NCBI RefSeq assembly: GCF_025558165.1
Contig: NZ_LAMZ01000001.1
Location: 1,158,001 to 1,222,000 of the forward strand
From: Candidatus Pelagibacter ubique HIMB140
GTDB lineage: Bacteria > Pseudomonadota > Alphaproteobacteria > Pelagibacterales > Pelagibacteraceae
Length of the DNA stretch: 64,000 nt
Reading direction: 5' to 3'
Part shown: positions 47,020-57,622 of the stretch, one piece after another
How the letters are laid out: each line of letters opens with the position of its first letter
How positions within the stretch are numbered: the first letter of the stretch is position 1
Made by a program: the position numbers and the translations under genes
The notes under the pieces: generated by a model
Databases searched by the model: none
Seen by the model: only the letters and a program-made list of their open reading frames with translations
What the model was told of the DNA's origin: nothing

Positions 47020-48126
47020 ATGTCAGACGATTTTAGAGGCAGAGGCGGAAGCCCATGGGGAACACCTCCAGGAGGTGGTAGCGGAGGCAATGGTTCAGGA
47101 AGAGGACCAACACCACCAAACGTAGATGAAATCATAAGAGAGTTTCAAGATAAAATAAGAAAGTTTTTACCTGGCGGAAAATCTTCAGGTGGAAAGTCTA
47201 TTGGATTAATTTTATTAGTCTTAGCCTTTGTATGGCTTGCAAGTGGGCTTTATAGAGTATTACCTGATGAACAAGGGGTTGTTCTTAGATTTGGAAAATT
47301 TGTTAAAACTACTCAACCTGGATTGAACTATCATATTCCTTTTCCAGTTGAGACTGTTCAAACTCCAAAAGTAACTAAAGTAAATAGAATCGATATTGGA
47401 TTTAGGTCTGAGAGAGATAGTGGTTTTTCTACAGGTGGAGGAGTTGCAGATGTTCCTCAAGAAAGTTTAATGCTTACTGGTGATGAAAACATTGTAAACA
47501 TCGATTTTTCAGTATTTTGGGTTATTAAAGATGCTGGAAATTTTTTATTTAAAATTCAGGATCCTGTAGGAACGGTTAAAGCAGCTGCAGAAACTGCAAT
47601 GAGAGAAGTAATTGCTAAAAGTGATATTCAACCAATATTAACAGAAGGTAGATCAAGTATTGAGATTGAAACTCAAGAAATTATTCAAAGTATTTTAGAT
47701 GATTATGAAAGTGGAGTACAAATTACTCAGGTACAAACGCAAAAAGCTGATCCACCTGATCAAGTAATTGATGCATTTAGAGATGTTCAGGCTGCAAGAG
47801 CAGATATGGAAAGATCTAAAAACGAAGCTGAAGCTTATGCAAACGATGTGATCCCAAGAGCAAGGGGGGAAGCGCAGAAAATTTTACAAGCTGCAGAAGC
47901 TTATAAAAAAGAAGTTGTTGCCAAAGCTGAAGGTGAAGCTAGTAGATTTTTAGCAATTTACAATGAGTATGCTAAAGCAAAACAAGTTACACAAGAAAGA
48001 ATGTTTTTAGAGACAATGGAAACGGTTTTAGCAGATATAAACAAAATCATTATAGATAAAGAATCTGGTTCAGGTGTTGTGCCATATCTACCATTACCAG
48101 AGCTTAAAAAGAAAGAGACAAATTAA
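47020..48126 (+). CDS. hflK: FtsH protease modulator HflK
   Basis: A 368-residue SPFH (band 7) protein. A glycine/proline-rich N-terminus (RGRGGSPWGTPPGGGSGGNG) precedes a membrane helix (~68-86: SIGLILLVLAFVWLASGLYR) and the band-7 domain starting LPDEQGVVLRFGKFVKTTQPGLNYHIP. An alanine-rich helix follows. HflK and HflC form the membrane cage around FtsH. It ends exactly where hflC begins. Confidence 0.96.
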   Translation: MSDDFRGRGGSPWGTPPGGGSGGNGSGRGPTPPNVDEIIREFQDKIRKFLPGGKSSGGKSIGLILLVLAFVWLASGLYRVLPDEQGVVLRFGKFVKTTQPGLNYHIPFPVETVQTPKVTKVNRIDIGFRSERDSGFSTGGGVADVPQESLMLTGDENIVNIDFSVFWVIKDAGNFLFKIQDPVGTVKAAAETAMREVIAKSDIQPILTEGRSSIEIETQEIIQSILDDYESGVQITQVQTQKADPPDQVIDAFRDVQAARADMERSKNEAEAYANDVIPRARGEAQKILQAAEAYKKEVVAKAEGEASRFLAIYNEYAKAKQVTQERMFLETMETVLADINKIIIDKESGSGVVPYLPLPELKKKETN

Positions 48127-48999
48127 ATGAAAGCTGGAAAAATAGTAGCTGGAATATTAGTTTTAATTGGTGTTGTAGCATTCCTATCAGTAATTATAGT
48201 TAAAGAAGTAAATCAAGCGATAATTCTTCAATTTGGTGATCCAAAAAGAATTATAATGAAACCAGGCTTGAACTTTAAGATACCATTTATTCAAAACGTT
48301 GTTTATTTAGATAAAAGGATTTTAAATTTAGATACTCCACCAGAGGAAGTAATTGCATCTGACCAAAAAAGATTGATTGTTGATGCTTTTGCGAGATTTC
48401 AAATAGTTGATCCTTTGAAATTTTATATTTCTGTTGGAGACGAAAGGGTTGCAAGATCAAGATTATCTACGATTATAAACTCAAGAATTAGAAATGTTTT
48501 GGGTCAAGAAGAATTACAAACTTTGCTATCACAAGATAGATCAAAACAAATGTCTTTGATTAAAGATGGAGTTAATAACGAAGCGCAAAATTTTGGAATA
48601 AATATTGTAGATGTAAGAATAAAAAGAGCTGATCTTCCTACGGCAAATAGTGATGCAATTTATAGAAGAATGCAGACTGAGAGGGAAAGAGAAGCAAAGG
48701 AATTTAGAGCAAAAGGTGCTGAGATGGCAGTAACAATTACTTCGACTGCTGACAAAGAAGTAACCGTGATATTAGCAGATGCTCAAAAACAATCTGAAAT
48801 TATGAAAGGAGAAGGTGATGGCGAAAGAAATAAAATCTTTGCAGATGCTTTTGGACAAGACCCTGAATTCTTTTCTTTTTACAGATCAATGCAATCTTAT
48901 AGCAAGGCTTTTACTGCAGGTGAAACCTCAATGATCTTGTCTCCAGATAGTGAATTTTTTAAATTTTTTGGAAATACAACTCCCGATATTAAACAATAA
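48127..48999 (+). CDS. hflC: FtsH protease modulator HflC
   Basis: A 290-residue SPFH protein with an N-terminal helix (~5-24: IVAGILVLIGVVAFLSVIIV), then VNQAIILQFGDPKRIIMKPGLNFKIPF, and a helical tail with ADLPTANSDAIYRRMQTERE and AEMAVTITSTADKE. It is the partner of HflK, encoded without a gap. Confidence 0.96.
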   Translation: MKAGKIVAGILVLIGVVAFLSVIIVKEVNQAIILQFGDPKRIIMKPGLNFKIPFIQNVVYLDKRILNLDTPPEEVIASDQKRLIVDAFARFQIVDPLKFYISVGDERVARSRLSTIINSRIRNVLGQEELQTLLSQDRSKQMSLIKDGVNNEAQNFGINIVDVRIKRADLPTANSDAIYRRMQTEREREAKEFRAKGAEMAVTITSTADKEVTVILADAQKQSEIMKGEGDGERNKIFADAFGQDPEFFSFYRSMQSYSKAFTAGETSMILSPDSEFFKFFGNTTPDIKQ

Positions 49000-49006
49000 T
49001 TTTTAG

Positions 49007-49192
49007 ATGAATGAGCTAGTCATAGCTTTTGGTCTTTTTTTATTTATAGAGGGAATTTTATATGCCTTATTTCCAGCAAAAATGAAAAGTATGCTAAAGA
49101 AAATTGAACTTGTTAAAGATAGTCAACTAAGATCAGGAGGACTTATTTTTGCAGTTATAGGTTTTGTGATTATTTATTTTATTAAAAGTTAA
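49007..49192 (+). CDS. DUF2065 small membrane protein
   Basis: A 61-residue protein with two hydrophobic helices (~3-22 and ~43-60). The FIEGILYALFPAKMKSML and LRSGGLIFAVIGF segments match DUF2065, a family found beside hflC in proteobacteria. Function unknown; the context suggests a link to the HflKC-protease assembly. Confidence 0.85.
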   Translation: MNELVIAFGLFLFIEGILYALFPAKMKSMLKKIELVKDSQLRSGGLIFAVIGFVIIYFIKS

Positions 49193-49193
49193 T

Positions 49194-50609
49194 ATGAAAA
49201 AATTAAAATTTATTGTTTTAACAATTATATTTTCTCTAAGTTTTTCACTACAATCAAACTCTAGGCCTGTCCCAGCATCATTTGCAGATCTTGCAGAAAA
49301 ATTAATGCCTTCTGTGGTAAATATTTCTACATCAACTACTGTGGTTACAAATAATAACTCTTTTCCATTTCAATTCCCTCCAGGATCTCCATTTGAAGAC
49401 ATGTTTAAAGAATTTGGAACTCCTAAAGAGAGAAAATCAGCAGCATTAGGCTCTGGATTTATTATTGATGAAAAGGGAGTAGTGGTTACAAATAATCACG
49501 TAATTCAGGATGCTGATGATATTATTGTTAGAGTAAACGGAGACCAAGAATATAAAGCAAAGGTGCTTGGTGCCGATCCTTTGATGGATATAGCAGTGTT
49601 ACAATTAGATACAGAAGATAAATTTAAACCAGTTGGCTTTGGAGACTCTGATAAAGCAAGAATTGGTGATTGGGTTTTAGCAATTGGAAATCCATTTGGT
49701 CTTGGTGGGACAGTAACTGCTGGAATTATTTCAGCAAGGAACAGATCTATTGGGTTATCAAGATATGAAGATTTTATTCAAACAGATGCATCAATAAATT
49801 CAGGAAATTCAGGTGGACCTTTATTTGACATGGAAGGAAATGTAATTGGAATTAATACAGCCATCTTAGGAAGAAATGGTTCTATTGGTATAGGATTTTC
49901 AATTCCATCAAATAGTGCTCAACAAGTAATTAAACAACTTATAGAGTTTGGCGAAACAAAAAGAGGTTGGCTAGGTGTAAGAATTCAAGATGTAACAAAA
50001 GAAATTGCTGAGGTTGAAGAACTAGATAAACCAAGAGGCGCTTTAGTTGCAAGTGTTGCTGAAAATAGTCCTTCTGAAAAAGCAGGAATTCAGGCTGGAG
50101 ATATTATTTTAGAGTTTAATGGAGTTGAGATTAAGCAAATGAAAGAGTTGCCAGCAATTGTTGCAAGAACAGAAGTTGGAAAAAATGTAGATGTAAAAAT
50201 TTGGAGAAATAAAAAAGAAATAACTAAAAAGGTTTTGTTGGGAAGATTAGAAACCTCTGATGACTTCAAAGTAAGTGAAAATCCAAAACAAGATGAAAAT
50301 AATTTAGATGAAATTGTAGAGAGTTTAAGAATATCAGTAAGACCTTTAACTAAAGAGGATATAAAAAACCGTAAATTACCAAACCAAACTACAGGATTAG
50401 TAATTACCAATATGGCTAATAACAGTCCTTTAGTAAACTCAATTGAAATCAATAGCATTATTATTGAAGCTCAGAAGAAAAAAATTAAATCAGCAGATGA
50501 TTTAAGAGATATCACTCAGAAAGCAATAAACTCAAATCAAAAAACTATTTTAATTGCAATTTATAACAATCAAAATCAACGAAGATATATTGGCGTTAAA
50601 TTAGATTAG
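49194..50609 (+). CDS. degQ: DegP/DegQ (Do) family periplasmic serine protease
   Basis: A 471-residue HtrA protease. A signal peptide (~1-25) is followed by a trypsin-like domain with the triad His in VVTNNHVIQDADD, Asp in DPLMDIAVLQ and Ser in INSGNSGGPLFD. Two PDZ domains follow (first near GWLGVRIQDV...GIQAGDIILEFNGVEI, second after residue ~375). It degrades misfolded envelope proteins. Two bases separate it from the DUF2065 gene and from miaA. Confidence 0.94.
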   Translation: MKKLKFIVLTIIFSLSFSLQSNSRPVPASFADLAEKLMPSVVNISTSTTVVTNNNSFPFQFPPGSPFEDMFKEFGTPKERKSAALGSGFIIDEKGVVVTNNHVIQDADDIIVRVNGDQEYKAKVLGADPLMDIAVLQLDTEDKFKPVGFGDSDKARIGDWVLAIGNPFGLGGTVTAGIISARNRSIGLSRYEDFIQTDASINSGNSGGPLFDMEGNVIGINTAILGRNGSIGIGFSIPSNSAQQVIKQLIEFGETKRGWLGVRIQDVTKEIAEVEELDKPRGALVASVAENSPSEKAGIQAGDIILEFNGVEIKQMKELPAIVARTEVGKNVDVKIWRNKKEITKKVLLGRLETSDDFKVSENPKQDENNLDEIVESLRISVRPLTKEDIKNRKLPNQTTGLVITNMANNSPLVNSIEINSIIIEAQKKKIKSADDLRDITQKAINSNQKTILIAIYNNQNQRRYIGVKLD

Positions 50610-50611
50610 TA

Positions 50612-51520
50612 ATGGATTTGAAATCCAAGATAATTTTAATTTCAGGACCTACAGCATCTGGAAAATCAAATTTTGCAATTAAATTTGCAAAAAAAATTAA
50701 TGGAGAAATTATTAATGCAGATAGTATGCAAGTTTATAAACAACTTAAAATTTTGTCAGCAAGACCTAGCCCAAAAAATTATCAGTCAATAAAACATCAT
50801 CTATATGGTTTCCAAGATGCAAAGAAAAGTTTTTCAACCGGTGATTGGCTTAAAATTGCAAATAAAAAAATAATTGAAGTTAAAAATAGAAAAAAAATTC
50901 CAATTCTTGTTGGAGGTACTGGACTTTATTTTAAAGCATTAACTGATGGTTTGGTTCAAATTCCTAACATTCCAGTAAGGTTTAGAAATCAAATTAGAAA
51001 TTTAAATAAAAAAATTGGTCAAAATAAATTTTATAAGCAATTATTAAAAATGGATCCTCTTTCAAAAAATAAAATTAATCCAACTGATACTCAAAGGTCA
51101 ATTAGAGCTTTTGAAGTTAAAAAATTTACAAAGAAATCTCTTCATGAATGGTTTAAAAATACTAAATCAAATTATTTAGAAGAGGATTTTTTAAAAATTT
51201 ATATTGATTACCCTCGTGCAGAGTTAGTTAAGAGAATTCATCAAAGAACTGGAAAAATGATTAAAATGGGTGCCGTGAAAGAGGTTAAAAGATTTTTAAA
51301 ACTAAAAATTAATGATCAAATGACTGCATGTAAAGCAATTGGAATAAATGAAATTCAGGAATATTTAGCAAAAGAAAAAAAAATTGATGAAATCAAGGAA
51401 AAAATATCAATAAAAACTAGACAATACGCTAAAAGACAAAGCACGTGGGCTCGAGGAAACATGAGTGATTGGGTAAAACTTAAGCCATCTGAGATTAATA
51501 ATTTTTTAAAAAAAATTTAA
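50612..51520 (+). CDS. miaA: tRNA dimethylallyltransferase
   Basis: A 302-residue P-loop enzyme adding a dimethylallyl group to A37 of tRNAs that read U-starting codons. It has [58 protein letters not shown] and the C-terminal [15 protein letters not shown]. Its substrate DMAPP comes from the pathway begun by Dxs, encoded in this window. Confidence 0.96.
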   Translation: MDLKSKIILISGPTASGKSNFAIKFAKKINGEIINADSMQVYKQLKILSARPSPKNYQSIKHHLYGFQDAKKSFSTGDWLKIANKKIIEVKNRKKIPILVGGTGLYFKALTDGLVQIPNIPVRFRNQIRNLNKKIGQNKFYKQLLKMDPLSKNKINPTDTQRSIRAFEVKKFTKKSLHEWFKNTKSNYLEEDFLKIYIDYPRAELVKRIHQRTGKMIKMGAVKEVKRFLKLKINDQMTACKAIGINEIQEYLAKEKKIDEIKEKISIKTRQYAKRQSTWARGNMSDWVKLKPSEINNFLKKI

Positions 51521-51537
51521 TTTTTCCATACTTAACC

Positions 51538-51567
51538 TTGACCAATCAGCACAACTTCAGCTAGATT
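51538..51567 (+). promoter_or_regulatory. Candidate promoter placing a leaderless start at ilvB
   Basis: TTGACC (51538-51543), 18 bases, TAGATT (51562-51567). The expected transcription start is within a base or two of the ilvB ATG at 51573, and no Shine-Dalgarno lies between. A leaderless ilvB mRNA is the simplest reading. Confidence 0.4.
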
Positions 51568-51572
51568 GCGAA

Positions 51573-53339
51573 ATGCCAAAATTATTAACCGGAGCTGAAA
51601 TCGTATTTAAGTGTCTTGAAGACCAAGAGGTAAACCATATTTTTGGTTATCCTGGTGGTGCTGTACTGCCAATATATGATGAGTTAAAAAATCATCCATC
51701 TATTAAACATATTCTTGTAAGACACGAGCAAGGTGCAGGTCATGCAGCTGAAGGTTATGCCAGATCATCTGGTAAACCTGGTGTTGTTTTAGTTACTTCA
51801 GGCCCTGGTGCAACTAACGTTGTTACAGCTTTAACTGATGCATACATGGACTCAGTTCCAATGGTTTGTATTTCGGGTCAAGTTCCAACACACCTTATTG
51901 GTACGGATGCATTTCAAGAATGTGACACAACAGGAATTACAAGACCATGCACAAAGCATAACTGGTTAGTAAAAGATATCAACGACCTTTCAGACGTTAT
52001 GCATGAAGCATTTAAAGTTGCAACAACTGGAAGACCAGGTCCTGTATTAATTGATATTCCAAAAGATATTCAATTTGCAAAAGCAAAATATAAAAAACCA
52101 AAAAAAGAAAAAAGTTTAAACGGCAAATCTCACAATAAGTTTTCAACTGATGAAATTGACCAATTAATTAATTTAATTAGTAAAGCAAAGAAGCCAATAA
52201 TTTATAGTGGCGGAGGCGTAATTAATTCAGGACCAAAAGCAAGTGAAGCTCTTAGAAAATTTGTTGAGCTAACAGGATTTCCAATTACTTCAACTTTGCA
52301 AGGTCTAGGTGCTTATCCTGGAGACGATAATCAGTTTTTAGGAATGCTAGGAATGCACGGAACGTATGAAGCAAACAATGCAATGCATGACTGTGATTTA
52401 TTAATAAACATTGGCGCAAGATTTGATGACCGTATTACTGGAAAAATTGATGAGTTCTCTCCTAATTCAAAAAAAGTTCATATTGATATTGACCCATCAT
52501 CAATTAATAAAATTATTAAAGTAGATCTTGCAATCGTAGGTGATGTAACGAAAGTAATTGATAAAGCAAACAAAACAATTGTTAAAAAGAAAAATGGTAA
52601 TGGTAAATCAAATAAACCAAATATTGCAAAATGGTGGGAACAAATTCAAAAATGGAGAAATAAAGACTCTTTAAATTTTATTAACAGTGAAGATAGCATA
52701 AAACCTCAGCATGCTGTTCAAAGACTTTATCAGTTAACAAAAAATAAAGATACTTATGTAACAACAGAAGTAGGTCAGCATCAAATGTGGGCTGCTCAAC
52801 ATTATAAATTTAACAAACCCAATAGATGGATGACTTCAGGTGGATTAGGTACTATGGGTTATGGATTACCAGCAGCTGTTGGAGTTCAAGTAGCTCATCC
52901 AGAAAAATTAGTTATTGATATTGCAGGAGAAGCATCAGTTTTAATGACAATGCAAGAGATGTCCACGGCTGTTCAATATAATTTGCCAATAAAAATATTT
53001 ATTTTGAACAACCAGTACATGGGAATGGTAAGACAGTGGCAAGAGCTGCTTCATGAAAAAAATTATTCTGAAAGTTATTCAGAAGCATTACCAGATTTTA
53101 TGAAAATGGCTGATGCTTATGGCTGTAAAGGAATTAAGGCTGATAATCCATTAGAGCTAGATGAAAAAATTCAAGAAATGGTTGACCATAATGGCCCTGT
53201 TATTTTTGATTGTCATGTGGATCCAAATGAAAACTGTTTCCCAATGATACCTTCAGGTAAACCTCATAATCAAATGATCTTAGGACCAAACGATCAAGAA
53301 GAGAATAAAATAAAAGGAAAAGGCAAAGCCTTAGTTTAA
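51573..53339 (+). CDS. ilvB: Acetolactate synthase, large (catalytic) subunit
   Basis: A 588-residue thiamine-diphosphate/FAD enzyme, first common step of valine, leucine and isoleucine synthesis. It starts [16 protein letters not shown] and has [15 protein letters not shown], the ThDP glutamate in [39 protein letters not shown] and the metal region [17 protein letters not shown]...FILNN. The usual GD of that last motif reads GE here. It heads the ilvBHC run. Confidence 0.97.
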   Translation: MPKLLTGAEIVFKCLEDQEVNHIFGYPGGAVLPIYDELKNHPSIKHILVRHEQGAGHAAEGYARSSGKPGVVLVTSGPGATNVVTALTDAYMDSVPMVCISGQVPTHLIGTDAFQECDTTGITRPCTKHNWLVKDINDLSDVMHEAFKVATTGRPGPVLIDIPKDIQFAKAKYKKPKKEKSLNGKSHNKFSTDEIDQLINLISKAKKPIIYSGGGVINSGPKASEALRKFVELTGFPITSTLQGLGAYPGDDNQFLGMLGMHGTYEANNAMHDCDLLINIGARFDDRITGKIDEFSPNSKKVHIDIDPSSINKIIKVDLAIVGDVTKVIDKANKTIVKKKNGNGKSNKPNIAKWWEQIQKWRNKDSLNFINSEDSIKPQHAVQRLYQLTKNKDTYVTTEVGQHQMWAAQHYKFNKPNRWMTSGGLGTMGYGLPAAVGVQVAHPEKLVIDIAGEASVLMTMQEMSTAVQYNLPIKIFILNNQYMGMVRQWQELLHEKNYSESYSEALPDFMKMADAYGCKGIKADNPLELDEKIQEMVDHNGPVIFDCHVDPNENCFPMIPSGKPHNQMILGPNDQEENKIKGKGKALV

Positions 53340-53344
53340 TCAAA

Positions 53345-53893
53345 ATGCCAAAATCAAAGTCAGCTTATAGCTCTCCATCTATAAAACAAAAATCAGATAC
53401 CTACATTTTTGTAGTTTGGGTAGATAATGAAGCGGGTGTTCTTGCAAGAGTGGTTGGCCTGTTTTCTGGCAGAGGTTATAATATTGAGTCTTTAGCGGTA
53501 GCAGAAATTGATGCTATCAAAAACATATCCAGAATAACAATTGTAACAACTGGAACACCACAAGTAATTGACCAGATTAGACTGCAATTAACCAAATTAG
53601 TTCCTGTGCACAAAGTTGCTGAATTTAAAAGAGACGATAAAGACGTGATTTTTAAAGAGATGGCTTTATTTAAAATTGTAGGTAAAAAAAATAAAATTGA
53701 AAAATGTTTAAATGCTTGTAAAAAATTTAACCCAGTAGTATTGGATGAAACAAAATCATCTGCAGTTATTCAAATAACAGCACTTAGACGAGAGATTGAT
53801 AAAATGAGCAAAAAATTAAAACCCTTGGGACTTATAAGCACTTCAAGAACAGGGGCTGTTGCAATGACAAGAGGTGCAAAAATTTTTAACTAA
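53345..53893 (+). CDS. ilvH: Acetolactate synthase, small (regulatory) subunit
   Basis: A 182-residue regulatory chain with an N-terminal ACT domain (FVVWVDNEAGVLARVVGLFSGRGYNIESLAVA), expected to bind valine, and the C-terminal ALSS domain (MALFKIVG...TGAVAMTRG). It activates IlvB and confers feedback inhibition. Five bases after ilvB. Confidence 0.96.
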   Translation: MPKSKSAYSSPSIKQKSDTYIFVVWVDNEAGVLARVVGLFSGRGYNIESLAVAEIDAIKNISRITIVTTGTPQVIDQIRLQLTKLVPVHKVAEFKRDDKDVIFKEMALFKIVGKKNKIEKCLNACKKFNPVVLDETKSSAVIQITALRREIDKMSKKLKPLGLISTSRTGAVAMTRGAKIFN

Positions 53894-53907
53894 TTAATAG
53901 GAGATAA

Positions 53908-54933
<1,026 letters not shown>

Positions 54934-54977
54934 TTATTAATATAATTTTATATCTGTAATAATCTTTTTTTTTCACT

Positions 54978-54983
54978 TATAAT
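54978..54983 (+). promoter_or_regulatory. Candidate -10 element upstream of the peptide-binding protein gene
   Basis: TATAAT at 54978-54983 in the 80-base gap after ilvC. No good -35 hexamer is seen at the right distance. A Shine-Dalgarno-like AAGAGG precedes the ATG at 55014. Confidence 0.3.
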
Positions 54984-55013
54984 TTTTTTATAAATTTAAA
55001 AAAGAGGTTAATT

Positions 55014-56576
55014 ATGAAGGCTAAAAATTTAGTAAGAATATTACTATCATTAGTTCTAGTATTTGGATTTTCTTCAGCATGGGCAAAAACTATCAAATGG
55101 TCAATGCAAGGAGACAGTCTTACACTAGATCCACACGCACAAAACGAAGGTCCAACTACTCAAGTATCTAGACAAGTTTATGAAGCTCTTGTTCAAAGAG
55201 CAGTAGATATGAAAATTGAACCAGCGTTAGCAAGAAAATGGACAGCTACAGATCCTAATACTTGGATCTTTAATTTAAGAGAAGATGTAAAATTTTCTGA
55301 TGGTTCTAAAATGACATCAGCTGATGTTGTATTTAGTATATTAAGAGCTAAACAAAGAACATCTGATTTCAAAGAATATATCAGCACGATATCTGATGTT
55401 AAAGCTGTTGGGGAGTATGCTGTTAAAATTACAACAAGCAAACCTAATCCTATACTTTTAAATCAACTGTCAAATATTTTTATAATGTCTAGAGCTTGGT
55501 CAGAGGCAAACTTTGCAATGTCTCCTCAGAATTGGGATGCAGGACAAGAAACCTTTTCAGCAACTAATGCTTTGGGAACGGGTCCATTTAAAATTACTTT
55601 GAGAGAACCGAACACAAAAACAGTCTTTAAAAGAAATAAGCATTGGTGGGGTGATATGGAAGATGATGGCATAAAGCAAATTGAGTTACTTCCAATTAAA
55701 AATGCTGCAACAAGAGTAGCTGCCTTACTGTCTGGTGAGATTGATTTAGTGACTGATGCACCTGTTCAAGATTTAAAAAGAATTGGTTCTTCTTCAGGAC
55801 ATCAAGTTGTAAGTACACCGCAGATGAGAACAATCTTTTTAGGAATGGATCAGGCAGCAGATAAATTAAGAACTGGAAACACTGGCGATAATCCTTTCAA
55901 GAAAAAAGAAGTTAGACAAGCACTTTATCAAGCAATTGACATTGAGGCTATCAAGAAAAAAGTAATGAGAGGTCTAAGTGAGCCAGCTGGAATAATTACA
56001 TTCCCAGGAGTAAATGGTTACACAGCAGAACTTGATAAAAGATTACCTTATGATGTTGATGCAGCAAAAAAACTTTTAGCTAGCGCAGGTTATCCTAATG
56101 GGTTTGATGTTGAACTAAGATGTCCTAACGATAGATATGTAAATGATGAAGCAATTTGTACAGCTGTTGTTGGTATGTTGGGTAAAATTGGAGTTAACGT
56201 TAACTTGTTTGCTCAAACAAAAAGTAAACACTTCAAAGAGCTAAAAGATGACCAAGGTGATTTTTATATGCTTGGATGGGGTGTACCAACTTTAGATAGT
56301 CATTACGTATTTCATTATTTATATGAAACAGGTGCTAGTTGGAACAAAGTTAACTTCAGTAACCCTGATGTAGATGCTGCAATTAGAGTTATGGAAGGTG
56401 AAGTTGATTTAGATAAAAGAAACGCCGCAATTGCAAATGCTTGGAAAATTGTAAAAGATGATATTGCTTATCTTCCTTTACACCACCAAGTAATTTCTTG
56501 GGCATCTAAAAGTAACGTGAACGTTCCTATCAGACCTAATAACGAACCGTTATTTAGAGCTGCTAGCGTAAATTAA
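55014..56576 (+). CDS. Peptide/nickel-type ABC transporter substrate-binding protein
   Basis: A 520-residue family 5 solute-binding protein. A signal peptide (MKAKNLVRILLSLVLVFGFSSAWA) precedes the mature protein with SLTLDPHAQNEGPT, the signature WIFNLREDVKFSDGSKMTSADVVFSI and GTGPFKITLREP. It captures a dipeptide, oligopeptide or similar ligand in the periplasm; the ligand cannot be told from sequence. It heads the importer operon with two permeases and a fused ATPase downstream. Confidence 0.92.
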   Translation: MKAKNLVRILLSLVLVFGFSSAWAKTIKWSMQGDSLTLDPHAQNEGPTTQVSRQVYEALVQRAVDMKIEPALARKWTATDPNTWIFNLREDVKFSDGSKMTSADVVFSILRAKQRTSDFKEYISTISDVKAVGEYAVKITTSKPNPILLNQLSNIFIMSRAWSEANFAMSPQNWDAGQETFSATNALGTGPFKITLREPNTKTVFKRNKHWWGDMEDDGIKQIELLPIKNAATRVAALLSGEIDLVTDAPVQDLKRIGSSSGHQVVSTPQMRTIFLGMDQAADKLRTGNTGDNPFKKKEVRQALYQAIDIEAIKKKVMRGLSEPAGIITFPGVNGYTAELDKRLPYDVDAAKKLLASAGYPNGFDVELRCPNDRYVNDEAICTAVVGMLGKIGVNVNLFAQTKSKHFKELKDDQGDFYMLGWGVPTLDSHYVFHYLYETGASWNKVNFSNPDVDAAIRVMEGEVDLDKRNAAIANAWKIVKDDIAYLPLHHQVISWASKSNVNVPIRPNNEPLFRAASVN

Positions 56577-56589
56577 ATTAAAATTATAG

Positions 56590-56616
56590 TAAGCCCCTTA
56601 AATTTATAAGGGGCTT
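56590..56616 (+). terminator. Intercistronic stem-loop after the binding-protein gene
   Basis: AAGCCCCTTA (56591-56600) pairs with TAAGGGGCTT (56607-56616) around a 6-base loop. The following ATAAATTT is only a weak U-tract. In ABC importer operons such hairpins usually stabilise or partly terminate the message, raising binding protein over permease. It lies 14 bases after the stop and 23 before the permease start. Confidence 0.75.
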
Positions 56617-56638
56617 ATAAATTTAAAATCCTCATAAA

Positions 56639-57622
56639 TTGATAAAGTATTTTTTTAAAAGATTATTTCAATCAGCTTTGGTAATGCTAGTTGTTGCCTT
56701 TGTTTCTTTCTCTTTATTTAATTTTGTTGGAGACCCAATAAACAACATGGTAGGAGAAGAAACTTCAGATGAAGAAAGAGCTGAATTAAGAGAAACATTG
56801 GGTTTAATGGATCCAATTCATGTTCAATTTTCAAGATTTGTAATTAATGCGTCTAAAGGAGAGTTTGGTATCTCATATCAATTAAGAAGACCTGTGTCTG
56901 AACTGATTGTTGAGAGATTGCCAGCTACTATTGAGCTTGTTGTAATTTCTGCTTTGATAGCATTAGTGACAGGAACTTTTTTAGGAGTTTATACGGGAAT
57001 AAATAGAAAGGGTTTTTTAAGCGACTTTGTTTTAGCAATTTCATTGCTTGGAGTGTCACTGCCCACATTTGTAATTGGGATACTATTTATTTATTTATTT
57101 GCTGTAATTCTAGGAGTGCTCCCCTCGTTTGGTAGGGGAGAAGTTGTTGATATAGGATTTTGGACAACAGGTTTTTTAACAGTTTCAGGTCTTAAAGCGA
57201 TAATTCTTCCATCAGTTACATTAAGTCTTTTTCAAATGACATATATCATCAGGCTAGTAAGAGCTGAAATGATGGAAATTTTACAAACTGATTATATAAA
57301 ATTTGCCAGAGCACGTGGAATTAGTGAAGACAGTATAAAATATAAACATGCGTTAAAAAATGGTTTGATACCTGTAATAACAATTGCTGGAATTAATATT
57401 GGAACTTTAATTGCGTTTTCAATTATAACTGAAACCGTTTTTCAATGGCCTGGAATGGGTTTCTTGTTTATTCAAGCTGTTCAGTTTGTAGATATACCAA
57501 TTATGTCGGCTTATTTAGTTTTCATTGCATTTGTTTTTGTGATGATAAATTTTATAGTTGATATTCTTTATTATTTTATTGATCCAAGGATTAGAGTTAA
57601 AGGAGATGCCGCAAGTGGATAA
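56639..57622 (+). CDS. Peptide-type ABC transporter permease (DppB-like)
   Basis: A 327-residue membrane protein with about six helices, starting FFKRLFQSALVMLVVAFVSFSLFNF. The LGLMDPIHVQFSRFV and the coupling segment RAEMMEILQTDYIKFARARGISE (EAA-type loop) are typical of DppB. The start codon is TTG at 56639. It overlaps the second permease by 17 bases. Confidence 0.92.
   Translation: MIKYFFKRLFQSALVMLVVAFVSFSLFNFVGDPINNMVGEETSDEERAELRETLGLMDPIHVQFSRFVINASKGEFGISYQLRRPVSELIVERLPATIELVVISALIALVTGTFLGVYTGINRKGFLSDFVLAISLLGVSLPTFVIGILFIYLFAVILGVLPSFGRGEVVDIGFWTTGFLTVSGLKAIILPSVTLSLFQMTYIIRLVRAEMMEILQTDYIKFARARGISEDSIKYKHALKNGLIPVITIAGINIGTLIAFSIITETVFQWPGMGFLFIQAVQFVDIPIMSAYLVFIAFVFVMINFIVDILYYFIDPRIRVKGDAASG

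Noticed and set aside
46787..47125. Plus-strand open frame across the mrp/hflK divergent gap
   Set aside because: It is antisense to mrp and out of frame with hflK; the low-complexity end (EAEAEAHGEH) reflects the glycine-rich hflK codons in another frame.
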